Notes under the pieces: generated by a model | What the model was told of the DNA's origin: nothing | What the model saw: the letters and a program-made list of their open reading frames with translations, nothing else | The model's database searches: none | Program-made: the position numbers and the translations under genes | Assembly: GCF_014197615.1 (NCBI RefSeq) | Contig: NZ_JACIFY010000016.1 | Location: forward strand, 107,496-171,495 | Reading direction: 5' to 3' | DNA from: Rhizobium esperanzae | Lineage (GTDB): Bacteria; Pseudomonadota; Alphaproteobacteria; Rhizobiales; Rhizobiaceae | DNA: 64,000 nt | In this document: in pieces, positions 35,767 to 43,942 of the stretch | Numbering within the stretch: the first letter of the stretch is position 1 | Layout: every line of letters starts with the position of its first letter

Positions 35767-36146
35767 GGTGTGGCTCCAATGGGCATGCGTTCGGGAATGC
35801 GCTTACGCCTTAGATAGGGCTCCTGATGATAAGGAGTGAAGCCCTGATGCGGAATATTCTTCGGGCGGCGCGATCTTGAGAGATGGAATATCGTCAGGGG
35901 AGGGATAAGCGCTGTCATCGCTGCGCTGGAAACATGCCCCTGCGGATCCCAACATGCTGGTCCAATTCAGGCCGGACGGCCACCCCATTCTCCGTCATCC
36001 CAGGCCTTGAGCCGAGGATCCATGCCCGCCCCCGAGGATGCCGCGTGGATGCTCGGGTCAAGCCCGAGCATGACGGAGTGTGAGGCGGTTCCGGAGCAAG
36101 TGCAGCGATGGAATGTCGCAAGACGACGTACTGCGCTTACATGCCC
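35767..36146. other. Intergenic region with a GTCAT-type palindromic repeat
   Basis: There is no gene in this 380-base stretch, which lies between tldD and the ialB-family gene's 3' end. Bases 35990-36080 hold a repeat: CCGTCATCCCAGGCC... and its inverted counterpart ...CGAGCATGACGGAG, with CTCGGGTCAAGCCCGAG in between. Related copies are at 42614, 47345, 47520 and 51757. The rest contains no clear signal. Confidence 0.75.
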
Positions 36147-36788
36147 TCAAGGCAGAGCGTCGAAACCTTCGGCAAAACCCTTGAGATCGACCGGAATGCC
36201 GATGCCTTCCTCAGGTGTCTGGAAGACGATGAAGGTCGCCTGGGCGCCGCTGCGGAAGGTCTTCAGCAGCTCGTCCTCGAGCACGACTTCGGCATAGCAG
36301 CCGTCGGCGAAGCAGCGGACGAAATAGGCGCGGCCGATATCCTTGCCGTCGACATTGAGCCCGAGGCCGTTCGGCAAAAGCACGCCGAGCGGTGCCAGTA
36401 CGCGCAGGATTTTCGACTTGCGGTCGGCGGTCTTCAGCACGACGACGGAAAGGCCGACCTCCGGCCGATCCTCGGCGATGACATTCTGCATCAGCGCGCA
36501 TTGCTCGGTCGAAGCCCCCGCCGGCTTGTCGCAGACGACAGACCAAGCGCCGTGGTTGGATTTCACCGTGCCCGGCGCCTGCGGCTGGGTCTGGCCGGGC
36601 GACACCTGGATATTCGGGGCGGCGGCCGAGGGCTGCTGCGCCGGGGCAGGGGCGGGCGCAGGGGCCGGCGTGGAAGCCGGGGGCTTGGCTGGCGACGGCG
36701 TGGGTTGCTGTGCGAAAACGGGCGTCGCCGCTGCGGCCGCGATGCTGGCGGTCACGAGAAGCGACTGCGCGAGGGAACGGAAACCCAT
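36147..36788 (-). CDS. Invasion-associated locus B (IalB) family protein
   Basis: This exported protein of 213 residues starts at MGFRSLAQSLL (36788), which has AGAGG upstream. A signal peptide (cleavage near VFAQQ) is followed by a Pro/Ala-rich linker of about 45 residues and then an IalB-like domain (HGAWSVVCDK...EQCALMQNV, with paired cysteines). The family is named for an invasion factor of Bartonella, but most rhizobial members have no known host role. It is divergent from the coxB operon. Confidence 0.85.
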   Translation of the reverse strand: MGFRSLAQSLLVTASIAAAAATPVFAQQPTPSPAKPPASTPAPAPAPAPAQQPSAAAPNIQVSPGQTQPQAPGTVKSNHGAWSVVCDKPAGASTEQCALMQNVIAEDRPEVGLSVVVLKTADRKSKILRVLAPLGVLLPNGLGLNVDGKDIGRAYFVRCFADGCYAEVVLEDELLKTFRSGAQATFIVFQTPEEGIGIPVDLKGFAEGFDALP

Positions 36789-37059
36789 GGAAACCTCTGG
36801 ATATCGAATCATTGCGGCTATTGTTGAAGCTGCCCACCAAAAATGAAAAGCCCCACCCCGTGAAAACCGGGGGACTGCGGCGGAAATTGGACCTTTGCGA
36901 AATAATGTGTCGCGTACGAATTGGCCGGAAAGCCGATTTTTCATATGCTGATGAAAAACTTGGGATGTTTTGCCGTTCCGGCCTGCCTATGCTTTCAGCA
37001 AAAATGCCGCATAGACAATTGCTCTGACCTGTTGCGGCAAATGCCAAACTGTGGTTTGA

Positions 37060-37088
37060 AGCGCAGAAGATGGCAAGGATTCTGCGCT
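37060..37088 (+). promoter_or_regulatory. Stem-loop with T-run in the coxB leader
   Basis: AGCGCAGAA at 37060-37068 pairs with TTCTGCGCT at 37080-37088 (9 bp, 11-base loop), followed by CTATTTTTG. It lies about 40 bases before the coxB start, in the direction of transcription. It could be an attenuator or a terminator of an upstream transcript. The rest of the 341-base gap 36789-37129 is the divergent promoter region and shows no further gene. Confidence 0.45.
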
Positions 37089-37129
37089 CTATTTTTGCAG
37101 GTCAAGCGCTCGAGGGAGATAATAAGGTG

Positions 37130-38014
37130 ATGAAGAAGGCTTATGCAGCCCTGACCACGCTGGTCTGTCTGCTTTTTGCTTCCGGCACATATGCCGACCA
37201 GCCAATGCCGTGGCAGGCGACGCTGCAGCCGGCGGCAACGCCGATCATGCGGGAGATCCACTGGTTCGAACAATATACCCTGTGGTTTATCGTTCCGATC
37301 ACGCTCTTCGTTCTGGTCCTGCTGATCGTCGTCTGCGTCAAGTTCCGCGCCGGCGCCAACCCGGTTCCCTCGAAGACGAGCCACAACACGCTGATCGAGA
37401 TTGCCTGGACCGTGGGGCCGGTCCTGGTGCTGCTTCTTCTCGCCATTCCCTCGTTCAATCTGCTGACGGCGCAGCTGACGCTGCCCGAAAACCCCGACGT
37501 GACGATCAAGGCGACCGCCACCCAGTGGCAGTGGAACTATGAATATGAAGGTTCGGGCGACAGCCCGCTGGCTTTCGATTCCTACCTGCTGAAGGATCAG
37601 GACCGCGCCGCCGCCGGCAAGGAAGACAAGTCGATCTATCCGAGGCTTCTGGCCGTCGATAACGAACTGGTCCTGCCGGTCAACAAGACGGTCCGCGTTC
37701 TCGTGACCTCTGCGCCGACCGACGTCATCCACGCTTTCGCCATGCCGTCCTTCGGCGTCAAGATCGACGCCGTGCCGGGCCGCCTGAACGAAACCTGGTT
37801 CAAGGCCGAGCGCGAAGGCCTGTTCTACGGCCAGTGTTCCGAGCTCTGCGGCAAGGACCATGCGTTCATGCCGATCGCCATCCGCGTCGTCTCCGAGGAC
37901 AAGTACAAGCAGTGGCTGACCGCAGCCGCCAGCGACCTGCCCGGCGCCTACAAGACACTCATGGCTGCAACCGATGGTCCCGCAAAGACCCTCGACGTTG
38001 CCGAAGCACAGTAA
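37130..38014 (+). CDS. coxB: Cytochrome c oxidase subunit II
   Basis: Subunit II of the aa3-type oxidase receives electrons from cytochrome c through the binuclear CuA centre. The 294-residue precursor has a signal sequence, two membrane helices (near 50-70 and 90-112) and a periplasmic cupredoxin domain with the CuA motif CSELCGKDHAFM. ATG 37130 is chosen, with GAGGGAGAT upstream; GTG 37127 is an alternative. The gene heads the cox cluster and is followed by coxA after 18 bases. Confidence 0.95.
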   Translation: MKKAYAALTTLVCLLFASGTYADQPMPWQATLQPAATPIMREIHWFEQYTLWFIVPITLFVLVLLIVVCVKFRAGANPVPSKTSHNTLIEIAWTVGPVLVLLLLAIPSFNLLTAQLTLPENPDVTIKATATQWQWNYEYEGSGDSPLAFDSYLLKDQDRAAAGKEDKSIYPRLLAVDNELVLPVNKTVRVLVTSAPTDVIHAFAMPSFGVKIDAVPGRLNETWFKAEREGLFYGQCSELCGKDHAFMPIAIRVVSEDKYKQWLTAAASDLPGAYKTLMAATDGPAKTLDVAEAQ

Positions 38015-38032
38015 TTAAAGGGGATCGGGACA

Positions 38033-39739
38033 ATGGCTGGACCTTCCGCTCACGACGATCATTCTCATGATCACGCTCATCATGGCCACGCGCATGATGA
38101 TCACGACCACCACGATCACGGGCACAAGCCGAGCTTTGCCAATCGCTGGCTGTTCTCGACCAACCACAAGGACATCGGCACGCTCTACCTGATCTTTGCG
38201 ATCATTGCCGGCATCATCGGCGGCGCGCTGTCGGTTGCCATGCGCATGGAGCTGCAGGAGCCGGGCATCCAGATCTTCCACGGCCTGGCCTCGATGGTCT
38301 ACGGCTATGAGGGCGATGCGGCGATCGACGGCGCCAAGCAGATGTTCAACATGTTCACCACGGCGCACGCGCTGATCATGATCTTCTTCATGGTCATGCC
38401 GGCGATGATCGGCGGTTTTGCCAACTGGATGGTGCCGATCATGATCGGCGCGCCCGATATGGCCTTCCCGCGCCTGAACAACATCTCCTTCTGGCTGATC
38501 GTTCCGGCCTTTGCGCTGCTCCTGCTGTCGATGTTCGTCGAAGGCCCGGCAGGCGCTTACGGAACGGGCGGCGGCTGGACGATGTATCCGCCGCTGGCGA
38601 CCAGCGGCACGCCGGGACCGGCGGTCGATCTGGCGATCTTCGCGCTCCATATTGCCGGCGCCTCGTCGATCCTCGGTGCGATCAACTTCATCACCACGAT
38701 CCTCAACATGCGCGCTCCCGGCATGACGCTGCACAAGATGCCGCTGTTTGCCTGGTCGGTGCTGATCACCGCCTTCCTGCTCTTGCTGTCGCTGCCGGTT
38801 CTGGCAGGCGGCATCACCATGCTGCTGACCGACCGTAACTTCGGCACCTCCTTCTTCTCTCCGGAAGGCGGCGGCGACCCGATCCTCTACCAGCACCTGT
38901 TCTGGTTCTTCGGTCACCCGGAAGTCTACATCCTCATCCTGCCGGGCTTCGGCATGATCAGCCACATCATCTCGACCTTCTCCAAGAAGCCGATCTTCGG
39001 TTATCTCGGCATGGCCTACGCCATGGTCGCGATCGGCGCCGTCGGCTTCGTCGTCTGGGCTCACCACATGTACACGGTCGGCCTGTCGCTCGACGCGCAG
39101 CGCTACTTCGTCTTCGCCACGATGGTCATCGCCGTTCCGACGGGCGTGAAGATCTTCTCCTGGATCGCGACGATGTGGGGCGGCTCGATCTCGTTCCGCA
39201 CGCCGATGCTCTGGGCGATCGGCTTCATCTTCCTGTTCACGGTCGGCGGCGTCACCGGCGTCCAGCTCGCCAATGCCGGTCTCGACCGTTCGCTGCATGA
39301 CACCTATTACGTCGTGGCCCACTTCCACTACGTTCTGTCGCTTGGCGCCGTCTTCGCGATCTTCGCCGGCTGGTACTACTGGTTCCCGAAGATGACCGGC
39401 TACATGTACAACGAGTTTGTCGGCAAGCTGCATTTCTGGGTCATGTTCATCGGCGTCAACCTGGTGTTCTTCCCGCAGCACTTCCTCGGCCTTGCCGGCA
39501 TGCCGCGCCGCTACATCGACTATCCGGATGCCTTTGCCGGCTGGAACTATGTTTCCTCCATCGGCTCCTACATCTCGGCCTTCGGCGTGCTGATCTTCCT
39601 CTTCGGCGTCTTCGAAGCCTTCGCCAAGAAGCGTGTCGCCGGCGACAATCCGTGGGGTGAGGGTGCAACGACGCTCGAATGGCAGCTGCCTTCGCCGCCG
39701 CCCTATCACCAGTGGGAACAGCTTCCGCGCATCAAGTAA
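38033..39739 (+). CDS. coxA: Cytochrome c oxidase subunit I
   Basis: Subunit I carries haem a and the haem a3-CuB site where oxygen is reduced. The 568-residue protein has twelve helices and the active-site WFFGHPEVYILILPG (His-Tyr crosslink), the CuB histidines in WAHHMYTVG, and the later VAHFHYVLSLG. Residues 5-32 form an extra His/Asp-rich N-terminal stretch before the core begins at NRWLFSTNHKDIG. It follows coxB by 18 bases and precedes ctaB; all are on the same strand. Confidence 0.96.
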   Translation: MAGPSAHDDHSHDHAHHGHAHDDHDHHDHGHKPSFANRWLFSTNHKDIGTLYLIFAIIAGIIGGALSVAMRMELQEPGIQIFHGLASMVYGYEGDAAIDGAKQMFNMFTTAHALIMIFFMVMPAMIGGFANWMVPIMIGAPDMAFPRLNNISFWLIVPAFALLLLSMFVEGPAGAYGTGGGWTMYPPLATSGTPGPAVDLAIFALHIAGASSILGAINFITTILNMRAPGMTLHKMPLFAWSVLITAFLLLLSLPVLAGGITMLLTDRNFGTSFFSPEGGGDPILYQHLFWFFGHPEVYILILPGFGMISHIISTFSKKPIFGYLGMAYAMVAIGAVGFVVWAHHMYTVGLSLDAQRYFVFATMVIAVPTGVKIFSWIATMWGGSISFRTPMLWAIGFIFLFTVGGVTGVQLANAGLDRSLHDTYYVVAHFHYVLSLGAVFAIFAGWYYWFPKMTGYMYNEFVGKLHFWVMFIGVNLVFFPQHFLGLAGMPRRYIDYPDAFAGWNYVSSIGSYISAFGVLIFLFGVFEAFAKKRVAGDNPWGEGATTLEWQLPSPPPYHQWEQLPRIK

Positions 39740-39802
39740 TTGCGCGGGTATCGGGACGCCGCATTCGATACGGCGTCCCGATATTCTGACATTCAGGACG
39801 GA

Positions 39803-40756
39803 ATGATGACGGTTATCCACAATCACGAGGTGCTTGCAAAGGACGGCGAATTGTCGGAAGCGAGTGCACGCGATTATTTCGAATTGCTGAAGCCGCGGGT
39901 GATGTCGCTCGTGGTCTTTACCGCCTTTGCCGGTCTCGTGCTGGCGCCGGGCCACATCCATCCCGTCCTCGGCCTGATCGCCATCCTCTGTATCGCCGTC
40001 GGTGCCGGCGCCTCCGGCGCTTTGAACATGTGGTACGATGCCGATATCGACGCCATCATGAGCCGCACCGCCAACCGTCCGATTCCGGCCGGCCGCATCG
40101 CCCCCTCCGAGGCGCTGGCCTTCGGCCTGGTGCTGTCGGGCTTTTCGGTCGTCATTCTCGGCCTGGCGGTCAACTGGCTCTCGGCCGGCATCCTAGCCTT
40201 CACCATCTTCTTCTACGCCGTCATCTACACCATGTGGCTGAAGCGCTCGACGCCGCAGAACATCGTCATCGGCGGTGCTGCCGGCGCTTTCCCGCCGATG
40301 ATCGGCTGGGCCTGCGTGACCAACAGCGTGACGATCGAGAGCACGGTTCTCTTCCTGATCATCTTCCTGTGGACGCCGGCGCATTTCTGGGCGCTTGCCC
40401 TCTTCAAGATGCGCGACTACGAGGCCGTCGGCGTGCCGATGCTGCCGAATGTCGCCGGCGAGCGGGTGACCAAGCATCAGATCGTCGCCTATGCGGTGTT
40501 GACCGCCGTCTGCGGGGTCCTGCCGTCCTTCCTCGGTTTCGCCAGCTTCGGTTATGGCCTGATGGCCGCCGCACTCGGCGCGATCTTCATCTACTGTTCC
40601 ATCGCCGTCTGGCGCATGCCCGACGGCGATCTGAAGATGATCCCGGCAAAGAAGATGTTCGCCTTCTCGATCTTCTATCTCTTCGCCGTCTTCTCCGCCC
40701 TGATGATCGACCGGCTGGCCTCGATCGTCGTTTCGCACGCCGGAGGCTGGTTCTGA
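39803..40756 (+). CDS. ctaB: Protoheme IX farnesyltransferase (haem O synthase)
   Basis: CtaB attaches farnesyl to haem b, giving haem o, the precursor of the haem a of CoxA. The protein of 317 residues has the UbiA-family prenyl-diphosphate motif NMWYDADIDAIMSRTANRP and about nine membrane helices. The start is one of two adjacent ATG codons (39803 or 39806); AGGACGGA lies just upstream. Its stop overlaps the coxF start (TGATG). The position between coxA and ctaG is the standard assembly arrangement. Confidence 0.95.
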   Translation: MMTVIHNHEVLAKDGELSEASARDYFELLKPRVMSLVVFTAFAGLVLAPGHIHPVLGLIAILCIAVGAGASGALNMWYDADIDAIMSRTANRPIPAGRIAPSEALAFGLVLSGFSVVILGLAVNWLSAGILAFTIFFYAVIYTMWLKRSTPQNIVIGGAAGAFPPMIGWACVTNSVTIESTVLFLIIFLWTPAHFWALALFKMRDYEAVGVPMLPNVAGERVTKHQIVAYAVLTAVCGVLPSFLGFASFGYGLMAAALGAIFIYCSIAVWRMPDGDLKMIPAKKMFAFSIFYLFAVFSALMIDRLASIVVSHAGGWF

Positions 40757-40896
40757 TGGATCTCGTCAAGCTCACCGAAAAGCAGATGAAGTCGCGCCGC
40801 AACCGCAACATCGCCCTCGGGCTGGTGCTCGCCGGCCTCGTCATTCTCTTCTATGCGATCACCATCGTGAAGATCGGCGGGGGAATGGCCGGATGA
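40756..40896 (+). CDS. coxF: CoxF-like small membrane protein of the oxidase cluster
   Basis: This 46-residue ORF, too short for most gene finders, begins at ATG 40756, overlapping the ctaB stop by one base, and ends at 40896, overlapping the ctaG start by four bases. It has a basic N-terminus (KQMKSRRNRN) and one membrane helix (IALGLVLAGLVILFYAITIV). Rhizobial cox clusters have a small gene called coxF at this place. The tight coupling on both sides supports translation. Its role is probably in assembly, but not established. Confidence 0.85.
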   Translation: MDLVKLTEKQMKSRRNRNIALGLVLAGLVILFYAITIVKIGGGMAG

Positions 40897-41501
40897 GCGA
40901 CAGCCCCGCCGCAGGCAAAAAGCAGGGCCGCAACAACGGCGCCGTCGTGATGATGTGCCTGAGCTTCGTCTTCGGCATGGGCGCGATGAGCTACGCCGCC
41001 GTGCCGCTCTACCGCATCTTCTGCCAGGTGACCGGTTATAATGGCACGACGCAGCGCGTCGACCAGATGTCGAGCGTCGTGCTCGACCGGACGATGCGCG
41101 TTACCTTCGACGCCAATGTCGCGCCCGGCCTGCAATGGGACTTCAAGCCGGTCGAGCGCGAGGTCAATCCGAAGATCGGCGAAACCATCCAGGTGAATTT
41201 CACCGCCGAGAATCGTTCGAACGAGACCCAGCGCGGCCAGGCGGTTTTCAACGTCACGCCGGGCGAGGCGGGCGTCTATTTCAACAAGGTGCAATGTTTC
41301 TGCTTTACGGAAACGGACCTGAAGCCGGGCGAAAAGCTCGACATGCCGGTGGTGTTCTACATCGATCCTGAAATCGTCAAGGCGGTGGAATCCAAGAACA
41401 TCCATACGGTCACGCTGTCATATACGTTCTACCCGAAAGAGGGTCCGAAGCCTGTGGCTTCGAATGAGGGTGGAGCGGTGAAGATTGAAAAGAAACTTTG
41501 A
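40893..41501 (+). CDS. ctaG: Cytochrome c oxidase assembly protein CtaG/Cox11
   Basis: CtaG (Cox11 type) delivers copper to the CuB site of CoxA. The 202-residue protein has one N-terminal membrane helix (VMMCLSFVFGMGAMSYAAVP) and a periplasmic domain with the copper-binding motif FNKVQCFCFTE. It overlaps coxF by four bases and precedes coxC by about 60 bases, inside the same operon. Confidence 0.95.
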   Translation: MSDSPAAGKKQGRNNGAVVMMCLSFVFGMGAMSYAAVPLYRIFCQVTGYNGTTQRVDQMSSVVLDRTMRVTFDANVAPGLQWDFKPVEREVNPKIGETIQVNFTAENRSNETQRGQAVFNVTPGEAGVYFNKVQCFCFTETDLKPGEKLDMPVVFYIDPEIVKAVESKNIHTVTLSYTFYPKEGPKPVASNEGGAVKIEKKL

Positions 41502-41561
41502 TCAAGGCTCGTTTCCGGCTATGCCGGGAGCGGAGTGAAGGAAGACACCGGGGATAGCTAC

Positions 41562-42440
41562 ATGGCCGATGCTCATCAGAAGAATCACGACTATCACATC
41601 ATCGATCCGAGCCCGTGGCCGATACTCGCCTCGCTCGGCGCCTTCATCATGGCGATCGGCGGCGTCTGCTACATGCGCTATCTGAGCGGCGGCTCCTTCA
41701 AGCTTGCCGGCGCCGAGCTTGCCAATCCCTGGCTCTTCTACATCGGCTTCGCCCTGGTTCTCTACGTCATGTACGGCTGGTGGGCCGATACGGTGAAGGA
41801 AGCCCATGAGGGCGCCCACACCCGCGTCGTCTCGCTGCACCTGCGCTACGGCATGATCATGTTCATCGCTTCGGAAGTGATGTTCTTCGTCGCCTGGTTC
41901 TGGGCCTATTTCGACGCCAGCCTCTATCCGAACGAAGCGATCCAGGCCGCCCGCCTGCTCTATACCGGCGGCACCTGGCCGCCGAAGGGCATCGAGGTCC
42001 TCGACCCCTGGCACCTGCCGATCTACAACACCGTCATCCTGCTGCTCTCCGGCACGACGGTCACCTGGGCGCACCATGCGCTGCTGCACAACGACCGCAA
42101 GGGCCTGATCCAGGGCCTGGTTCTGACGGTGCTGCTCGGCGTGCTGTTCTCCTGCGTGCAGGCCTACGAATATGCCCACGCGCCCTTCGCCTTCAAGAAT
42201 TCGATCTACGGCGCGACCTTCTTCATGGCGACCGGCTTCCATGGCTTCCACGTCCTCGTCGGCACCATCTTCCTGTTGGTCTGCCTGATCCGCGCGCTGC
42301 GTGGCGACTTCACCCCGAAGCAGCATTTCGGCTTCGAGGCCGCCGCCTGGTACTGGCACTTCGTCGACGTCGTCTGGCTCTTCCTGTTCTTCTGCATCTA
42401 CGTCTGGGGCGGCTGGGGCGCCCCGGTCGCAGCCGGCTGA
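41562..42440 (+). CDS. coxC: Cytochrome c oxidase subunit III
   Basis: Subunit III is a core membrane subunit that stabilises the proton-uptake path and supports the turnover of CoxA. The 292-residue protein has seven helices, with the family SEVMFFVAWFWAYFDASLYP and GFHGFHVLVGTIFL. ATG 41562 has GGGGAT upstream; an in-frame start at 41535 has no such site. A strong terminator follows about 20 bases after the stop, so it ends the cox operon. Confidence 0.95.
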   Translation: MADAHQKNHDYHIIDPSPWPILASLGAFIMAIGGVCYMRYLSGGSFKLAGAELANPWLFYIGFALVLYVMYGWWADTVKEAHEGAHTRVVSLHLRYGMIMFIASEVMFFVAWFWAYFDASLYPNEAIQAARLLYTGGTWPPKGIEVLDPWHLPIYNTVILLLSGTTVTWAHHALLHNDRKGLIQGLVLTVLLGVLFSCVQAYEYAHAPFAFKNSIYGATFFMATGFHGFHVLVGTIFLLVCLIRALRGDFTPKQHFGFEAAAWYWHFVDVVWLFLFFCIYVWGGWGAPVAAG

Positions 42441-42460
42441 TTGCAGCGATATCCAACAGA

Positions 42461-42486
42461 AGGCGGGCCTGGTGCCCGCCTTTTTT
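42461..42486 (+). terminator. Rho-independent terminator of the cox operon
   Basis: AGGCGGGC, loop CTGGT, GCCCGCCT, followed by TTTTT. It follows coxC directly and closes the coxB-coxC transcription unit. Confidence 0.9.
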
Positions 42487-42613
42487 GTGATTCCGTCTCA
42501 CCCGGCGCCGTCATCGTCGAGATTTACACCAAGCCCGGAGGATGGCCAAAGGTGGGAGCGCGTAGCGCCGAAGTGCCGAACAGTGGCGCTTCCTGCCTCA
42601 CAGGCCCCTTCAA

Positions 42614-42662
42614 CCTCCGTCATGCTCGGCTCAAGGCTGCTCAAGGCCGAGCATGACGGAGG
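42614..42662. repeat. GTCAT-type palindromic intergenic repeat
   Basis: CCTCCGTCATGCTCGGC at 42614-42630 is exactly inverted as GCCGAGCATGACGGAGG at 42646-42662, a 17-bp perfect stem with a 15-base loop. It sits in the 364-base gap 42441-42804, which also holds the cox terminator and no visible gene. Relatives occur at 35990, 47345, 47520 and 51757. Confidence 0.8.
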
Positions 42663-42804
42663 TGGAGGGGCACGATTGGCAAGAGGCGAGAGGCAGGGTG
42701 CAAAATGCGAGGTGCTGTCGGCATGCGGGAACGGATAGAGCCCAGCGGCAGCCGGCACGCGGATGAGCGGCCGCAATCTCCTGGGTCGCGATGAGGGGCC
42801 GATT

Positions 42805-43443
42805 TCACCGCCCGCCCGCGATCCGTTCGAAGGCCGAGGGTTCGGGAATGCCGAGATCCAATTGATGGCGGATCGCTTCTGCGCATTCGAGCGGTGTCAG
42901 CAGCGACGTATCGACCTCCATGTCGTAGATGCCCGGGCGATGCACCTCGTCCTGCCAGCGCTGCACCGGTTCGGGGACCGGCACGTCTGCGGTGGCTCTT
43001 GCATAAAGGGTCTCGCGGCCCTCTTGTTTGATCTCCCGCCGCTGCATGATCGTCTCGATCGGACAGTGCACGCCGACGAACAGCACGGAAAGGCCTTGCA
43101 GGCGCCGGGCGCAGTCGCCGAGAATGCCGAGTGGCTGCGAATAGCTGTCATGGTGGCCGAGATCGGCGACCACATTGAGCCCCAGGCCGGCATGGATGGC
43201 GATCGATTCATAAAGGGCGGCATAGAGGAATGGCACCAGTTCCTCGAGCTCCGGCCGCTCGCCGCCCGGCCTGAGGCCGATGCCGGGCAGGTATCGCTTC
43301 GGCGTCATATCATTATAGCTGTCGACGCCGAGGTTGATCCACGGCCCCTCGAATTCCTCCTGGATTGCGCGTGCAATGCTGGATTTGCCGCTGCGCGGCG
43401 CGCCGTTCAGGATAATGATGTGTCCGGCATGGCTATTGGTCAT
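42805..43443 (-). CDS. Chloramphenicol phosphotransferase-like P-loop kinase
   Basis: This 212-residue protein begins HIIILNGAPRSGKSSIARAIQEEF, a Walker A of the CPT family, and has GVDSYNDMTP (family Asp), DLGHHDSYSQP and a lid-like VHCPIETIMQRR. The best-known member phosphorylates chloramphenicol, but most relatives have other small-molecule substrates; resistance should not be assumed. ATG 43443 gives the correct N-terminus. The gene is divergent from the DUF983-surf1 pair, about 120 bases apart. Confidence 0.82.
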   Translation of the reverse strand: MTNSHAGHIIILNGAPRSGKSSIARAIQEEFEGPWINLGVDSYNDMTPKRYLPGIGLRPGGERPELEELVPFLYAALYESIAIHAGLGLNVVADLGHHDSYSQPLGILGDCARRLQGLSVLFVGVHCPIETIMQRREIKQEGRETLYARATADVPVPEPVQRWQDEVHRPGIYDMEVDTSLLTPLECAEAIRHQLDLGIPEPSAFERIAGGR

Positions 43444-43561
43444 CAGTCTTCTTCTTCTGTTTGGCGCGAATCGCTCGAGGATGCCGCGCAGGCATTTCCA
43501 TTCGGGATGCGAATACTTTATGGGAGAGTTAAGGCAGCATGGAATTGTCAGAAGGAATGGC

Positions 43562-43942
43562 ATGAGCGAAGACAACGCCCATTTTCCCCCCGTCGATCCG
43601 GTCAAAACAGGCATCAAAGGCTGCTGCCCGCGCTGCGGCCAGGGCAAGCTGTTTGATGGTCTGCTCGGCCTGAAGCCGCGCTGCGCCTCCTGCGGCCTCG
43701 ATTATTCCTTCGCCGATGCCGGCGACGGTCCCGCCGTCTTCGTCATCCTCATCGTCGGCTTCATCGTCATCGGCATGGTGCTGTGGCTGCAGGTGAATTA
43801 CGGGCCGCCGATCTGGGTGCATATCCTGCTCTTCGGCCCGCTGACGATTATCCTGTCGCTCGCGACGCTGCGCTGGTTCAAGGGCATCCTGATCGCCATG
43901 CAATACCGCCACAATGCCCGCGAAGGACGCCTGAGTGACTGA
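43562..43942 (+). CDS. DUF983 family membrane protein
   Basis: This 126-residue protein has an N-terminal zinc-ribbon-like Cys cluster (GCCPRCGQG...RCASCGLDY) followed by two membrane helices (VFVILIVGFIVIGMVLW and ILLFGPLTIILSLATL). DUF983 proteins sit next to cytochrome oxidase assembly genes in alphaproteobacteria and are suspected to aid metal or haem handling. AGGAAT lies upstream of ATG 43562. The surf1 GTG overlaps its stop, so the two are coupled. Confidence 0.88.
   Translation: MSEDNAHFPPVDPVKTGIKGCCPRCGQGKLFDGLLGLKPRCASCGLDYSFADAGDGPAVFVILIVGFIVIGMVLWLQVNYGPPIWVHILLFGPLTIILSLATLRWFKGILIAMQYRHNAREGRLSD

Noticed and set aside
38015..39961. A 648-codon open frame antisense to coxA
   Set aside because: Mirror frame of a highly conserved gene, with His/Arg/Asp-rich composition and no domain.
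42805..43443. Chloramphenicol resistance determinant
   Set aside because: Only family likeness to CPT; most relatives do not confer resistance and nothing in context suggests mobility.
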